From positions 1 to 5,780 of the forward strand of contig SKYL01000328.1 in assembly GCA_007127935.1 (NCBI GenBank): 5,780 nucleotides of DNA, read 5' to 3'. Within the stretch, counting starts at the first letter, position 1. Each line of letters starts with the position of its first letter. This DNA comes from Halorhodospira sp. GTDB taxonomy: Bacteria > Pseudomonadota > Gammaproteobacteria > Nitrococcales > Halorhodospiraceae. The notes under the pieces were generated by a model. The model was not told where the DNA came from. It searched no databases and saw only the letters and a list, made by a program, of their open reading frames with translations. A program made the translations under genes and the position numbers. Below, piece by piece: positions 1-5,627 of this stretch.

Positions 1-543
1 ACGGCTGAGATTCCGGTGATCATGCTCACCATTGTCAGCGACCGGGAGATGGGCTACTCCCTCGGCGCCTCGGACTACTTGATCAAACCGGTCAACCGGG
101 ACGACCTGCGCCGGGTGCTGGTCCGCTATACCGAGCCCCATCCCACCGGCACGGTCCTGATCCTGGAAGACAACCCGGACGCCCTCGAACTGGCCCGGCG
201 GGTCATCCAGAGCGAGGGACACCGTGTGGTGACGGCGGAAGACGGGCTGGAAGGGCTGCAACGCCTGGAACAGTGCGTACCGGATCTCATCCTCCTTGAC
301 CTGATGATGCCGCGGATGGACGGTTTCGGCTTCCTCGCCGCGCTGCGCTCCCGACCCGAGTGTGCCCGGATTCCAGTGGTGGTCCTCACTGCCATGGAGT
401 TGACCCAGGAGCAACGGGACCGCCTCAACGGCCGCGTGGCGGAGATCCTGGAGAAGGCGAGCACGCCGGCTTCGGCGTTGCTGGAACAGATACGGCGCTT
501 TGTGACCCATGCCGGTGCGGACCCACGGAGCGTTGTCGTATGA
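1..543 (+). CDS. C-terminal part of a multi-receiver signalling protein, probably a hybrid histidine kinase (5' end outside window)
   Basis: The frame is open from base 1, so the N-terminus lies outside the window. The visible 180 residues hold the C-terminal half of one receiver domain (IPVIMLT, then the conserved lysine in DYLIKPVN) and a complete second receiver. In the second receiver the acidic pair is in LILEDN (about 168-180), the phosphoacceptor Asp is in LLDLMMP (codon 298-300), the Thr is in VVLTA and the Lys is in ILEKAS. All residues needed for Asp phosphorylation are present. No output domain follows; the protein ends soon after the last receiver. Tandem C-terminal receivers with no DNA-binding domain are typical of hybrid histidine kinases, but the kinase part is not visible, so that is inference. 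The TGA stop overlaps the next ATG (ATGA, 540-543), implying translational coupling with the cyclase frame downstream and a role in the same phosphorelay. Confidence 0.88.
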   Translation, partial: TAEIPVIMLTIVSDREMGYSLGASDYLIKPVNRDDLRRVLVRYTEPHPTGTVLILEDNPDALELARRVIQSEGHRVVTAEDGLEGLQRLEQCVPDLILLDLMMPRMDGFGFLAALRSRPECARIPVVVLTAMELTQEQRDRLNGRVAEILEKASTPASALLEQIRRFVTHAGADPRSVVV

Positions 544-899
544 ACGAGGCCACAACCCTTCGCCCGGACGACGAACCGTGGGCCCACCGGGCGGCGCTGG
601 CCCATATCCGCCAGGAGTTGCAGGCGCCCATCAGCGCCATCATCGGCTATACCGAGATGCTGTTGGATGAGGCTTCCGTTTGCGACTGCGGCGACCAGGC
701 CCTGCCTGACCTGGAGCGGATCCGGGGAGCCGCCCACGATCTGTTGGAACTCTCGGAACAACTGCTCGACGCTGACCGGCTGGAGGCGCTGGAGCCCGGC
801 CACGAGATGGCCGCGTTGGAATCCCGCATCCGCCACGACCTGCGCAACCCACTCAACGCCATCCTCGGCTATGCGGAGATGCTCCTGGAAGAGGCGTAG
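540..899 (+). CDS. Tandem HisKA-like domain protein; N-terminal fragment of an amber-interrupted HisKA-REC-adenylate cyclase
   Basis: This 119-residue product starts at an ATG overlapping the previous stop and ends at TAG 897-899. It holds two copies of a histidine-kinase dimerisation motif. Copy 1 (about residues 18-80) reads IRQELQAPISAIIGYTEMLL; the phosphoacceptor His position is Gln25. Copy 2 (from about residue 92) reads IRHDLRNPLNAILGYAEMLL and keeps the His (His99) in an H-D-L-R-N-P H-box. No ATP-binding (HATPase) domain follows either copy, so this is not a kinase in itself. The frame continues past the TAG with clear coding sequence: the second helix of copy 2 (LRQLLAEAGRLQESLESVV), then a receiver and a cyclase, ending at 2168. 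I think this is the front part of a single 542-codon gene. Alternatively it is a short stand-alone phosphotransfer-like protein, but the stop cuts the second helical hairpin in half, which argues against a finished product. Confidence 0.7.
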   Translation: MNEATTLRPDDEPWAHRAALAHIRQELQAPISAIIGYTEMLLDEASVCDCGDQALPDLERIRGAAHDLLELSEQLLDADRLEALEPGHEMAALESRIRHDLRNPLNAILGYAEMLLEEA

Positions 900-911
900 G
901 AGGGGGGGCTG
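897..911 (+). other. In-frame amber codon with overlapping Shine-Dalgarno-like sequence
   Basis: TAG at 897-899 is codon 120 of the frame running 540-2168. It falls in the loop between the two helices of the second HisKA hairpin, where related kinases often have Glu (LLEEA followed by E); a G-to-T change in GAG would create it. The bases TAGGAGG resemble a strong ribosome-binding site and run into seven G residues (902-908) and an in-frame CTG at 909-911. No in-frame ATG, GTG or TTG occurs between the stop and ATG 1038. The stop is seen directly; whether it is a mutation, a base-call error, a suppressed codon or a termination-reinitiation site cannot be told from one sequence. Confidence 0.75.
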
Positions 912-1037
912 CCGCTTATCGGGCCGGACCTCAGGCAACTGCTGGCCGAGGCCGGCCGGCTCCAAGAGAGCCTGGAGAGCGTCGTCAAGCTGACCCATGG
1001 CGACGAGCGGGTCCCCACCGGCGGCAACACCCACGCC

Positions 1038-2168
1038 ATGGCCGCCATGGCCGCGCACCTGGCCCGCTCCATTCAGCCCACAACCACCACCCGGGAACAC
1101 GAACCGGGCCACATCCTGGTGGCCGATGACAACGACTCCAATCGGGAGCTGCTGGTGCGGTGGATCGGGCGGCTCGGCCACCATGTCATGGCGGCCAAGG
1201 ACGGACACGAAGCGTTGGCTATGCTTCAAGAACAAGACTTCGACGTGGTATTGCTCGACTTGATCATGCCCGGGCTCAACGGCATCGAGACCCTCGGCAT
1301 CATCAAGCAGGACCAACGGCTCTCCGGCATCCCGGTCATCATGATCTCCGGCCTCCGTGAGATGGACGGCATCGTCCACTGCATCGAGGCCGGCGCCGAG
1401 GACTACCTGCCGAAACCAATCAACATGACGTTGCTGCGCGCCCGCCTGGGCAGCTCCCTCCAGCGCAAACAGCTACGCGACCGGGAGCGATTGCATCTGC
1501 GAGAGCTCGAGCGGGAGAAGCGGCGCAGCGAGGACCTACTGCTAAACATCCTGCCTACCGCCATCGTGCCCCGCGTCCACGCCAACGAGGAGTTGATCGC
1601 CGACTACTACGACGCGGTCACCGTCCTCTTTACCGATCTGGTGCGGTTTACTGATCTCGCCGCCAGAACCGAGGTCAATGAACTGGTAGAGCGCCTCAAT
1701 CGTCTGTATTCCGATTTCGACGCCCTGGCCCAGCGTTACGGCGTGGAGAAGATCAAGACCAACGGCGACTCCTACATGGCCGCCGCCGGGCTGCCGGAGC
1801 CCCGGTCCGATCACGCCGAAGCGGCGGCCACCCTAGCGCTGGAGATGCTGCGCTCGGTGGAGCGGATCAACGAGGGGGTGAAGCACCCGTTCCGCGTCCG
1901 CATCGGTCTCCACTCCGGGCCGGTGATGGCCGGTGTCATCGGCTCCCACAAGTTCGCCTACGACATCTGGGGCGATACCGTGAACACCGCCTCACGCATG
2001 GAGTCTTACAGCGAACCGGGGCGCATCCACCTCTCCCCCGCCACCGCCCACCTTCTGCCATCACGCTTCCCCTGCGTCTCTCGCGGGGTTCGCCAGATCC
2101 GGGGCAAAGGGGAGATGGAGACCTTTTACTTGGCCTCTCCCGCCATCTCGCGGATAGCCGCCCACTGA
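1038..2168 (+). CDS. Receiver-domain class III adenylate cyclase (C-terminal part of the amber-interrupted gene)
   Basis: The product makes cAMP from ATP under control of receiver phosphorylation. Counting from ATG 1038 (376 residues), the receiver spans about 25-140: acidic pair Asp30/Asp31, phosphoacceptor Asp74 in LLDLIMPG, Ser104 in place of the usual Thr, and Lys126 in YLPKPI. A charged coiled coil (about 140-168) leads into LLLNILP, the transducer usually placed before cyclase domains. The catalytic domain (about 192-366) has metal-binding Asp200 (LFTDLVRFT) and Asp244 (TNGDSYMAAAG), adenine-selecting Lys240 and Asp309 (YDIWGDTVN), and transition-state residues Asn316 and Arg320. Lys/Asp at the purine positions point to adenylate, not guanylate, cyclase. 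A single complete catalytic domain implies a homodimer. ATG 1038 is the first in-frame start after the amber stop but has no good ribosome-binding site, and coding sequence extends upstream in frame to 540. This supports a longer original gene. The last 43 bp overlap the convergent EVE gene. Confidence 0.88.
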   Translation: MAAMAAHLARSIQPTTTTREHEPGHILVADDNDSNRELLVRWIGRLGHHVMAAKDGHEALAMLQEQDFDVVLLDLIMPGLNGIETLGIIKQDQRLSGIPVIMISGLREMDGIVHCIEAGAEDYLPKPINMTLLRARLGSSLQRKQLRDRERLHLRELEREKRRSEDLLLNILPTAIVPRVHANEELIADYYDAVTVLFTDLVRFTDLAARTEVNELVERLNRLYSDFDALAQRYGVEKIKTNGDSYMAAAGLPEPRSDHAEAAATLALEMLRSVERINEGVKHPFRVRIGLHSGPVMAGVIGSHKFAYDIWGDTVNTASRMESYSEPGRIHLSPATAHLLPSRFPCVSRGVRQIRGKGEMETFYLASPAISRIAAH

Positions 2169-2596
2169 TCCGTCGTCACCGGCACAATGGAGAGCCGGTT
2201 GCCCTTGCGCAGCAGCGGCAGCCCCTCCAAGCGCGGCGAACGGCGCATCTCCTGGAGGGTCACGGTGCGTGACCACTTCTCCACAAAACGGACATCGACA
2301 CAGTACCAGCGGGGCCATTCGGGATCGCTCTTCGGATCGTAGTGCTCGTCCTCCGGATCGAAGGCCGTGGGGTCGGGATACGCCTCGCTGGCGATCTCCA
2401 TCACCCCCACCACGCCCGGCGTCTTGGTGTTGGAGTGGTAGAAGAAGGCCTGGTCACCGGGACGCATGTGGTCGCGGATCATGTTCCGCACCTGGTAGTT
2501 GCGCACCCCGTCCCACATCTCGACCCCGCCTGGCGCCGCCGCCAGGTCGTCGATCCCGAAGCAGTCGGGCTCCGATTTCATCAACCAGTCGTTCAT
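2126..2596 (-). CDS. EVE domain-containing protein
   Basis: This 156-residue protein is essentially one EVE domain, a PUA-related fold. Members of the family bind modified bases in nucleic acids, but the ligand of this one is unknown. Diagnostic motifs are the N-terminal WLMKSEPDCFGIDDL (residues 4-18), WDGVRNYQVRNMIR (28-41), GDQAFFYHSN (47-56), GVVGVMEI (61-68), YPDPTAFDP (73-81), YDPKS (86-90) and the C-terminal LSIVPVT segment. Length and motif order match single-domain EVE proteins. Its ATG overlaps the stop of the cyclo-ligase gene (ATGA at 2593-2596), so the two are very likely co-translated from the 6S-downstream transcript. The 3' end overlaps the convergent cyclase gene by 43 bp and no terminator is visible between them. 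Being cytosolic is inferred from the lack of a signal peptide. Confidence 0.93.
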   Translation of the reverse strand: MNDWLMKSEPDCFGIDDLAAAPGGVEMWDGVRNYQVRNMIRDHMRPGDQAFFYHSNTKTPGVVGVMEIASEAYPDPTAFDPEDEHYDPKSDPEWPRWYCVDVRFVEKWSRTVTLQEMRRSPRLEGLPLLRKGNRLSIVPVTTDQWAAIREMAGEAK

Positions 2597-3210
2597 ACCC
2601 CCTCCCGCCACCGGCCGCTGGTCCGCCGGCGAAAACGCATGATCCCCCGCTCCGTAATCACGGCCCGTAACGGCACATCCCACGCCGCACCGGGCAACGA
2701 GGCCACCTGCTGGCAGGTGTAGGCGAGCCCCACCACCCGCACCGGGTGCCAATGCCTGCCGTGCAGGAATGAGAAGGTGGTGTCGTAGTAGCCGCCCCCC
2801 ATGCCCAGGCGGCGCCCCAACGGATCGAAGCCCACCAGCGGCGCCAATACCAACGAAAGGGAGGTGGCCGCCACCACCGGTCCGCTGTTCGGGGGTGGCT
2901 CCGCCAGCCCGTACCGGTTCCGCCGCAACGGGCCGTTGGGACGATGGCGGCGAAAGTGAAGCCGCCGGCTGCCGGGGACCACCACCGGCAGGTAGACCCA
3001 CACCCCTTCGTCATGGAGGGCGCGGATCAACCGCCGCGTGCCCACCTCACCGTCGGCGTCCAGGTAGCAGGCGACCCGGCGGGCGCCACAGCGGCGCACC
3101 AGAGAGAGGGCGTGTTTTTGGATCTTCCGGTCGGCGAGGCGCCGGTAGCCGCCCGACAGGGCGCGGCGGCGGCTGCGCAACTGGCTCCGGATGACGGGCT
3201 TCGGATGCAA
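2593..3210 (-). CDS. ygfA: 5-formyltetrahydrofolate cyclo-ligase (5,10-methenyltetrahydrofolate synthetase)
   Basis: The enzyme converts 5-formyltetrahydrofolate and ATP to 5,10-methenyltetrahydrofolate, returning the storage/inhibitory folate to one-carbon metabolism in the cytosol. The 205-residue product has the expected N-terminal basic helix (IRSQLRSRRRALS, residues 7-19), an adjacent ACYLDADGEVGTRRLI segment (47-62) and the family signature LAPLVGFDPLGRRLGMGGGY (122-141), followed by YD, which carries the phosphate-binding glycine-rich loop. Length is normal for the family. The start is a TTG at 3208-3210: an in-frame TAG lies four codons upstream and no ATG or GTG offers a complete N-terminus. 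A GGAAGGA sequence 12 nt upstream can serve as ribosome-binding site, at somewhat long spacing. The gene lies about 60 bp after the 6S RNA, the same linkage as in E. coli (ssrS-ygfA), and overlaps the EVE gene by 4 nt. Confidence 0.95.
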   Translation of the reverse strand: MHPKPVIRSQLRSRRRALSGGYRRLADRKIQKHALSLVRRCGARRVACYLDADGEVGTRRLIRALHDEGVWVYLPVVVPGSRRLHFRRHRPNGPLRRNRYGLAEPPPNSGPVVAATSLSLVLAPLVGFDPLGRRLGMGGGYYDTTFSFLHGRHWHPVRVVGLAYTCQQVASLPGAAWDVPLRAVITERGIMRFRRRTSGRWREGV

Positions 3211-3271
3211 GGCGTGCGGCTATCCTTCCAGCGCGCCGGCCGAGGCCGGCGTGTGCCTTGGAATCGAGGAC

Positions 3272-3462
3272 GGAGACACTCCCCGCAATGCCGTACGGGC
3301 GTTGCCCTTGAACCCTGAGGTTCAGTTGGGGCGGCGGGACCCACCTTAGGCTTTCCACTACGCGGTGGACTTGCACACCGGTCGGCCCACGCTGATCCCC
3401 GGGGCGTCGATTTGAGGCTCAAGATCACTCGGCCCGACATCGCGCACCACAGGGAGTGTCAT
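3272..3462 (-). ncRNA. ssrS: 6S RNA
   Basis: 6S RNA mimics an open promoter and binds sigma70 RNA polymerase, dampening transcription in stationary phase. The ends pair perfectly over nine bases (GACACTCCC at 3452-3460 with GGGAGTGTC at 3275-3283), and the next eight positions continue the terminal stem with G-U pairs. On the RNA strand the 3' part contains TGAACC-TCAG-GGTTCA (3309-3324) followed by AGGGCAAC, closely matching E. coli 6S (CCUUGAACCAAGGGUUCAAGG). The segment GGGCCGACC...AAAGCCTAAGG matches the other conserved arm. Length of about 190 nt fits the family. It sits immediately upstream of the cyclo-ligase gene as expected. The 5' end at 3462 is set from the promoter; the 3' end is approximate by a few bases. 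Confidence 0.93.
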
Positions 3463-3468
3463 GGCTCC

Positions 3469-3497
3469 ATCATGGCCCACGGGTCCATGGTGTGCAA
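3469..3497 (-). promoter_or_regulatory. Predicted sigma70 promoter of the 6S RNA gene
   Basis: Reading the minus strand, TTGCAC (3492-3497) and CATGAT (3469-3474) are separated by exactly 17 nt, and an A seven bases after the -10 (position 3462) would be the first base of the 6S RNA just before its terminal stem. Each box is an imperfect match to TTGACA/TATAAT. The strength of the call comes from spacing and from the position relative to the RNA end. Confidence 0.6.
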
Positions 3498-3544
3498 GCC
3501 GGGATCCGACAACCAGGCTCTACTTTCTAGCCGAAGTGTTGCAT

Positions 3545-4510
3545 TCAAAGACCCTGGGCACCCCGTCGCAACCAGTTGTGCACAAATGCCAATTTATGGC
3601 GGGCGTGGCTCGACAACACGAACGGATAGAGATCCGATAACCCCATGGAGCGATTGATGTGGTTGACGCCCACGGTAAGCGCGGCCGTAATTTGGATCAG
3701 CCGCTCGGCATCAGGCTCCGAATAGGGGTCCCAGCCGGCGCTTGGTATCTGCGGCGATGACAGCCCGGTGGCCACGAAGCTGTCGGCGATGTCCGTCAGG
3801 TGCAGCAGGTGCGCCGCCGTTTCCGCCCAATCCTCATGGGGGTGTGCGGAGGCGTAACTGGTCAGGTAATACTGTTTCCACTCGGCCGGCGGGCCGTTCT
3901 CGTAGTGGTATTCAAGCGCCGCCGGATAATCAATCCGCTCATCACCGAACATGGCGCGGAATGCATCGAGAAAATCATTGCGAAGGCTAAGCCGCCACCA
4001 GAGCATGTGGGCAAGCTCGTGGCGCATGTGGCCGATCATGGTGCGATAAGGCTCTTGCAGGGCTTCGCGGCGGGTGGTGAGCAGGATGGGGTCCACCTCA
4101 GCCACGCTGATAGTGACCACCCCCTCGGCGTGCCCCATGGGAACGGGGGTCGGACCTTCCGCAAGCAGATGAAATACTGGCCGTGCACCTGGATCCTCCG
4201 GCCGAAACCAATGCCAGCGCCCCAGATTATCCAGTGCCCACCGCTTGGCCGCCTCGGTCTGCGCCCAGTTGGGAATGGCATTGGCGATCGAAAGATCAGG
4301 CGCCAACGCCGTCATTGCGCAGGATCGGCAGAATGCACCCTCTTCCGGCGCTATCCAGTTACACCCGATTCTATCCCTGTTGGCACAGAACGGCGGCATC
4401 GGCAGAAAAGCCCGCGCCTGGGGGTCATAGGCGACAGGCGTCCCGTCGGCCGTGGCGAGGTTGTCGAACCAGAGAGAGCCGGCACCAACCGGATTGGCAA
4501 AGACACGCAT
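3545..4510 (-). CDS. Putative zinc-binding metallopeptidase (COG4307/Peptidase_Mx type) with degenerate N-terminal zinc ribbon
   Basis: This 321-residue protein looks like the family of cytosolic putative zinc metallopeptidases with an N-terminal zinc ribbon; substrate and role are not known. The catalytic motif HELAH (HExxH, His164-His168) lies in GHMRHELAHMLWW, and HPHEDWAETAAHLLH (223-237) is the family's second conserved block, probably giving the third ligand. C42, C50 and the CRSC pair (C61, C64) are kept near the N-terminus. The first ribbon, where relatives have CxxCG...FxN...CxxCG, here reads NPVGAGSLWFDN and ATADGTPVAYDP: the four ligand positions are N6, G9, A19 and D22, although the surrounding framework is preserved. 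ATG 4508-4510 is the start; an in-frame TGA lies eight codons upstream and the ribosome-binding site is weak. No signal peptide or membrane segment is seen. It interrupts the usual zapA-ssrS linkage, and the 6S promoter begins about 50 bp downstream. Confidence 0.85.
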   Translation of the reverse strand: MRVFANPVGAGSLWFDNLATADGTPVAYDPQARAFLPMPPFCANRDRIGCNWIAPEEGAFCRSCAMTALAPDLSIANAIPNWAQTEAAKRWALDNLGRWHWFRPEDPGARPVFHLLAEGPTPVPMGHAEGVVTISVAEVDPILLTTRREALQEPYRTMIGHMRHELAHMLWWRLSLRNDFLDAFRAMFGDERIDYPAALEYHYENGPPAEWKQYYLTSYASAHPHEDWAETAAHLLHLTDIADSFVATGLSSPQIPSAGWDPYSEPDAERLIQITAALTVGVNHINRSMGLSDLYPFVLSSHARHKLAFVHNWLRRGAQGL

Positions 4511-4595
4511 CAGGGAAAATCCGAAAAGACGTCAGCTGTCGTAATAATCCTATCCAGCCCCAGCGGACATACCGTTAAGCAACTCACCTGCATTA

Positions 4596-4742
4596 TTACA
4601 AGCGTCTACCTTGAAAAACACGAACCAGCAATACCACGACCGCAATCGCCAAGAGGATATGAATGAGCCCACCCATGGTGGTTGAGGTAAAAAGCCCCAT
4701 TAGCCATAGGACAATCAGGATAACTATAATGATCTCAAGCAT
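4596..4742 (-). CDS. lmo0937-type small membrane protein
   Basis: A 48-residue protein starts MLEIIIVILIVLWLMGLF and ends VLLVRVFQGRRL. Two hydrophobic stretches (about 3-18 and 25-42) are joined by a short TSTTMGG turn and closed by a basic tail, so it is an inner-membrane hairpin with the basic C-terminus probably cytoplasmic. Length and pattern (MLxxIIxILxVLWLxGL...GGLIHxLL...R) match the lmo0937 family of unknown function, whose members are often found near stress-related small membrane proteins. The start ATG (4740-4742) follows a GGTGA sequence 7 nt upstream. It lies 14 bp after the DUF3185 gene, so the two are probably co-transcribed. GC content and codons (ATA, CTA, TTG) are unlike the flanking genes. 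Confidence 0.85.
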   Translation of the reverse strand: MLEIIIVILIVLWLMGLFTSTTMGGLIHILLAIAVVVLLVRVFQGRRL

Positions 4743-4756
4743 TTATTTTCACCGGA

Positions 4757-4966
4757 TCAAGTTTTTAACCAGGATGCGAGCAAAATCACACCGCATACGG
4801 CCGCACCGATACCGAACACAAAGTACCAAGTTGTCGAGTCGGTGAATCTCCCCGTGAATGTTTCATGTATCTGCTCGCCGACACTCTGCGACGCAGTGTA
4901 GCCGAGATATAGAAGCACTGCGGCCGCGACGAGAAAGACAATGCCTAAAAGTAGATTGACCTGCAT
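4757..4966 (-). CDS. DUF3185 family small membrane protein
   Basis: The 69-residue product has two transmembrane helices (about residues 4-23 and 47-66) around the family-specific loop TASQSVGEQIHETFTGRFTD (24-43), which is nearly identical to DUF3185 members I know from pseudomonads. The function of the family is unknown. The same frame is open upstream for another 69 codons, but the family N-terminus and the membrane helix begin at the ATG at 4964-4966, so I use that start; the upstream ribosome-binding site is only a weak GGG. It is followed after 14 bp by the lmo0937-type gene. About 100 bp separate it from the zapA stop, with no convincing terminator between, so read-through from the zap operon is possible. 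Confidence 0.88.
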   Translation of the reverse strand: MQVNLLLGIVFLVAAAVLLYLGYTASQSVGEQIHETFTGRFTDSTTWYFVFGIGAAVCGVILLASWLKT

Positions 4967-5066
4967 GATTGCACCCGTGCCTATGAGTATCTGTCGATAC
5001 CATAGCAACACTTCAAACCGGTATGGTCTGTGCTGTGGCGCACCAACTAAGCAGGGCAGCAACGGA

Positions 5067-5357
5067 TTACCGATCCTGCTCCACCGCTTCGGCGATCCGC
5101 GCATCCAGGGCCGCGATCCGTTGGCGGACATCGGCCATGCGTTGATTCTCGGCCTGAGCTTCCAACAGCTCATGGGCGATGTTCAGCGCCGCCATCACCG
5201 CGATCCGGTCGGTACCCACCACCTTCCCGGCGGCGTGGATCTCTCGCATCTTGCGGTCGACGTAATCCGCCGACTGGAGGAGCCCTCCCTTGGCCTCCGG
5301 CGGACACGCCACGGTGTAGTCGTGACCCAGAATCTTGACCTTGACCGGCTCGGACAT
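5067..5357 (-). CDS. zapA: Cell division protein ZapA
   Basis: ZapA binds FtsZ and cross-links its protofilaments at the division ring. The 96-residue protein shows the ZapA globular head, with VKVKILGHDYTVACPPE (residues 5-21), LLQSADYVDRKMREIHAAGK (26-45) and DRIAVMAALNIAHELL (50-65), followed by a C-terminal helix (66-96) that forms the coiled coil of the tetramer. Length is typical. The ATG lies 2 nt after the stop of the ZapB-like gene and a GGAG within that gene's last codons can act as ribosome-binding site, so the two are coupled. In many Gammaproteobacteria the 6S RNA gene follows directly; here 1.6 kb of other genes intervene. Confidence 0.96.
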   Translation of the reverse strand: MSEPVKVKILGHDYTVACPPEAKGGLLQSADYVDRKMREIHAAGKVVGTDRIAVMAALNIAHELLEAQAENQRMADVRQRIAALDARIAEAVEQDR

Positions 5358-5359
5358 GA

Positions 5360-5575
5360 TCAGTGGTGCTCCATCGCCTTGAGGCGGCCGATGATGGATT
5401 CGATCTGGGCACGGGCCAGATCGTTCTTTCCTTGCAGCGAGGCCCGCTCGGCGTTGAGTTGGGTCTGGGACTCGCGCAGGGCGTGGTTCTCCGTGCGCAG
5501 CCGCTGGCAGAGCCGCAGGAGTTCCTCCACCCGCTGCTCCAGCCGAACCAGCTCTTCGACCGAATAATCAGGCAC
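5360..5575 (-). CDS. ZapB-like coiled-coil cell division protein (TIGR02449 family)
   Basis: The 71-residue product is almost entirely an alpha-helical coiled coil with heptad-spaced leucines (VEELVRLEQRVEELLRLCQR, then NHALRE and LNAERASL). The pattern ELLRLCQRLRTEN...L...RASLQGKNDLARAQIESII, ending near a conserved LK.ME, is that of the small TIGR02449 proteins encoded just before zapA and treated as ZapB-like. In E. coli ZapB bridges ZapA to the Ter macrodomain; that role here is inference. The start is GTG 5573-5575, chosen because AGGAGGT lies 8 nt upstream and an in-frame TAG closes the frame shortly before. It is the first gene of the zap transcript, with a promoter 24 bp upstream. Confidence 0.9.
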   Translation of the reverse strand: MPDYSVEELVRLEQRVEELLRLCQRLRTENHALRESQTQLNAERASLQGKNDLARAQIESIIGRLKAMEHH

Positions 5576-5598
5576 TTGCCGATACCTCCTAAAGTTCC

Positions 5599-5627
5599 AC
5601 TATAGAATGGTGCAGCGCAGTGGTCAA
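5599..5627 (-). promoter_or_regulatory. Predicted sigma70 promoter of the zapB-like/zapA operon
   Basis: On the minus strand TTGACC (5622-5627) and TATAGT (5599-5604) match five of six bases each of the -35 and -10 consensus, with the ideal 17-nt spacer. Transcription would start around 5592, giving a short leader that contains the AGGAGGT ribosome-binding site of the GTG-started gene. This is the strongest promoter visible in the window. Confidence 0.85.

Noticed and set aside
897..899. Pyrrolysine or other programmed amino-acid insertion at the amber codon
   Set aside because: Nothing in the window supports a recoding system, and cyclases or HisKA hairpins are not known to need one; mutation, error or reinitiation are simpler.
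126..1379. Long minus-strand open frame (417 codons) opposite the receiver and HisKA region
   Set aside because: It mirrors the codon pattern of well-supported plus-strand receiver, HisKA and cyclase domains, and its product shows no recognisable domain; it is a high-GC shadow.
2596..3001. Longer version of the EVE gene starting at about 3001
   Set aside because: The extension reads through the cyclo-ligase gene in another frame; the EVE domain begins right at ATG 2596, which overlaps the cyclo-ligase stop.
3800..4666. Plus-strand open frame of 288 codons
   Set aside because: It lies opposite the metallopeptidase and the lmo0937-type gene, both supported by family motifs, and its own translation has no recognisable fold.
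4996..5028. Inverted repeat ACCATA...TATGGT between zapA and the DUF3185 gene, considered as a terminator
   Set aside because: Only about six base pairs with a loop of about 18 nt and no T-run.
4967..5173. Longer start for the DUF3185 protein
   Set aside because: The extra 69 residues are the out-of-frame antisense-like reading of the zapA 3' end and the spacer, and the family N-terminus is at 4966.
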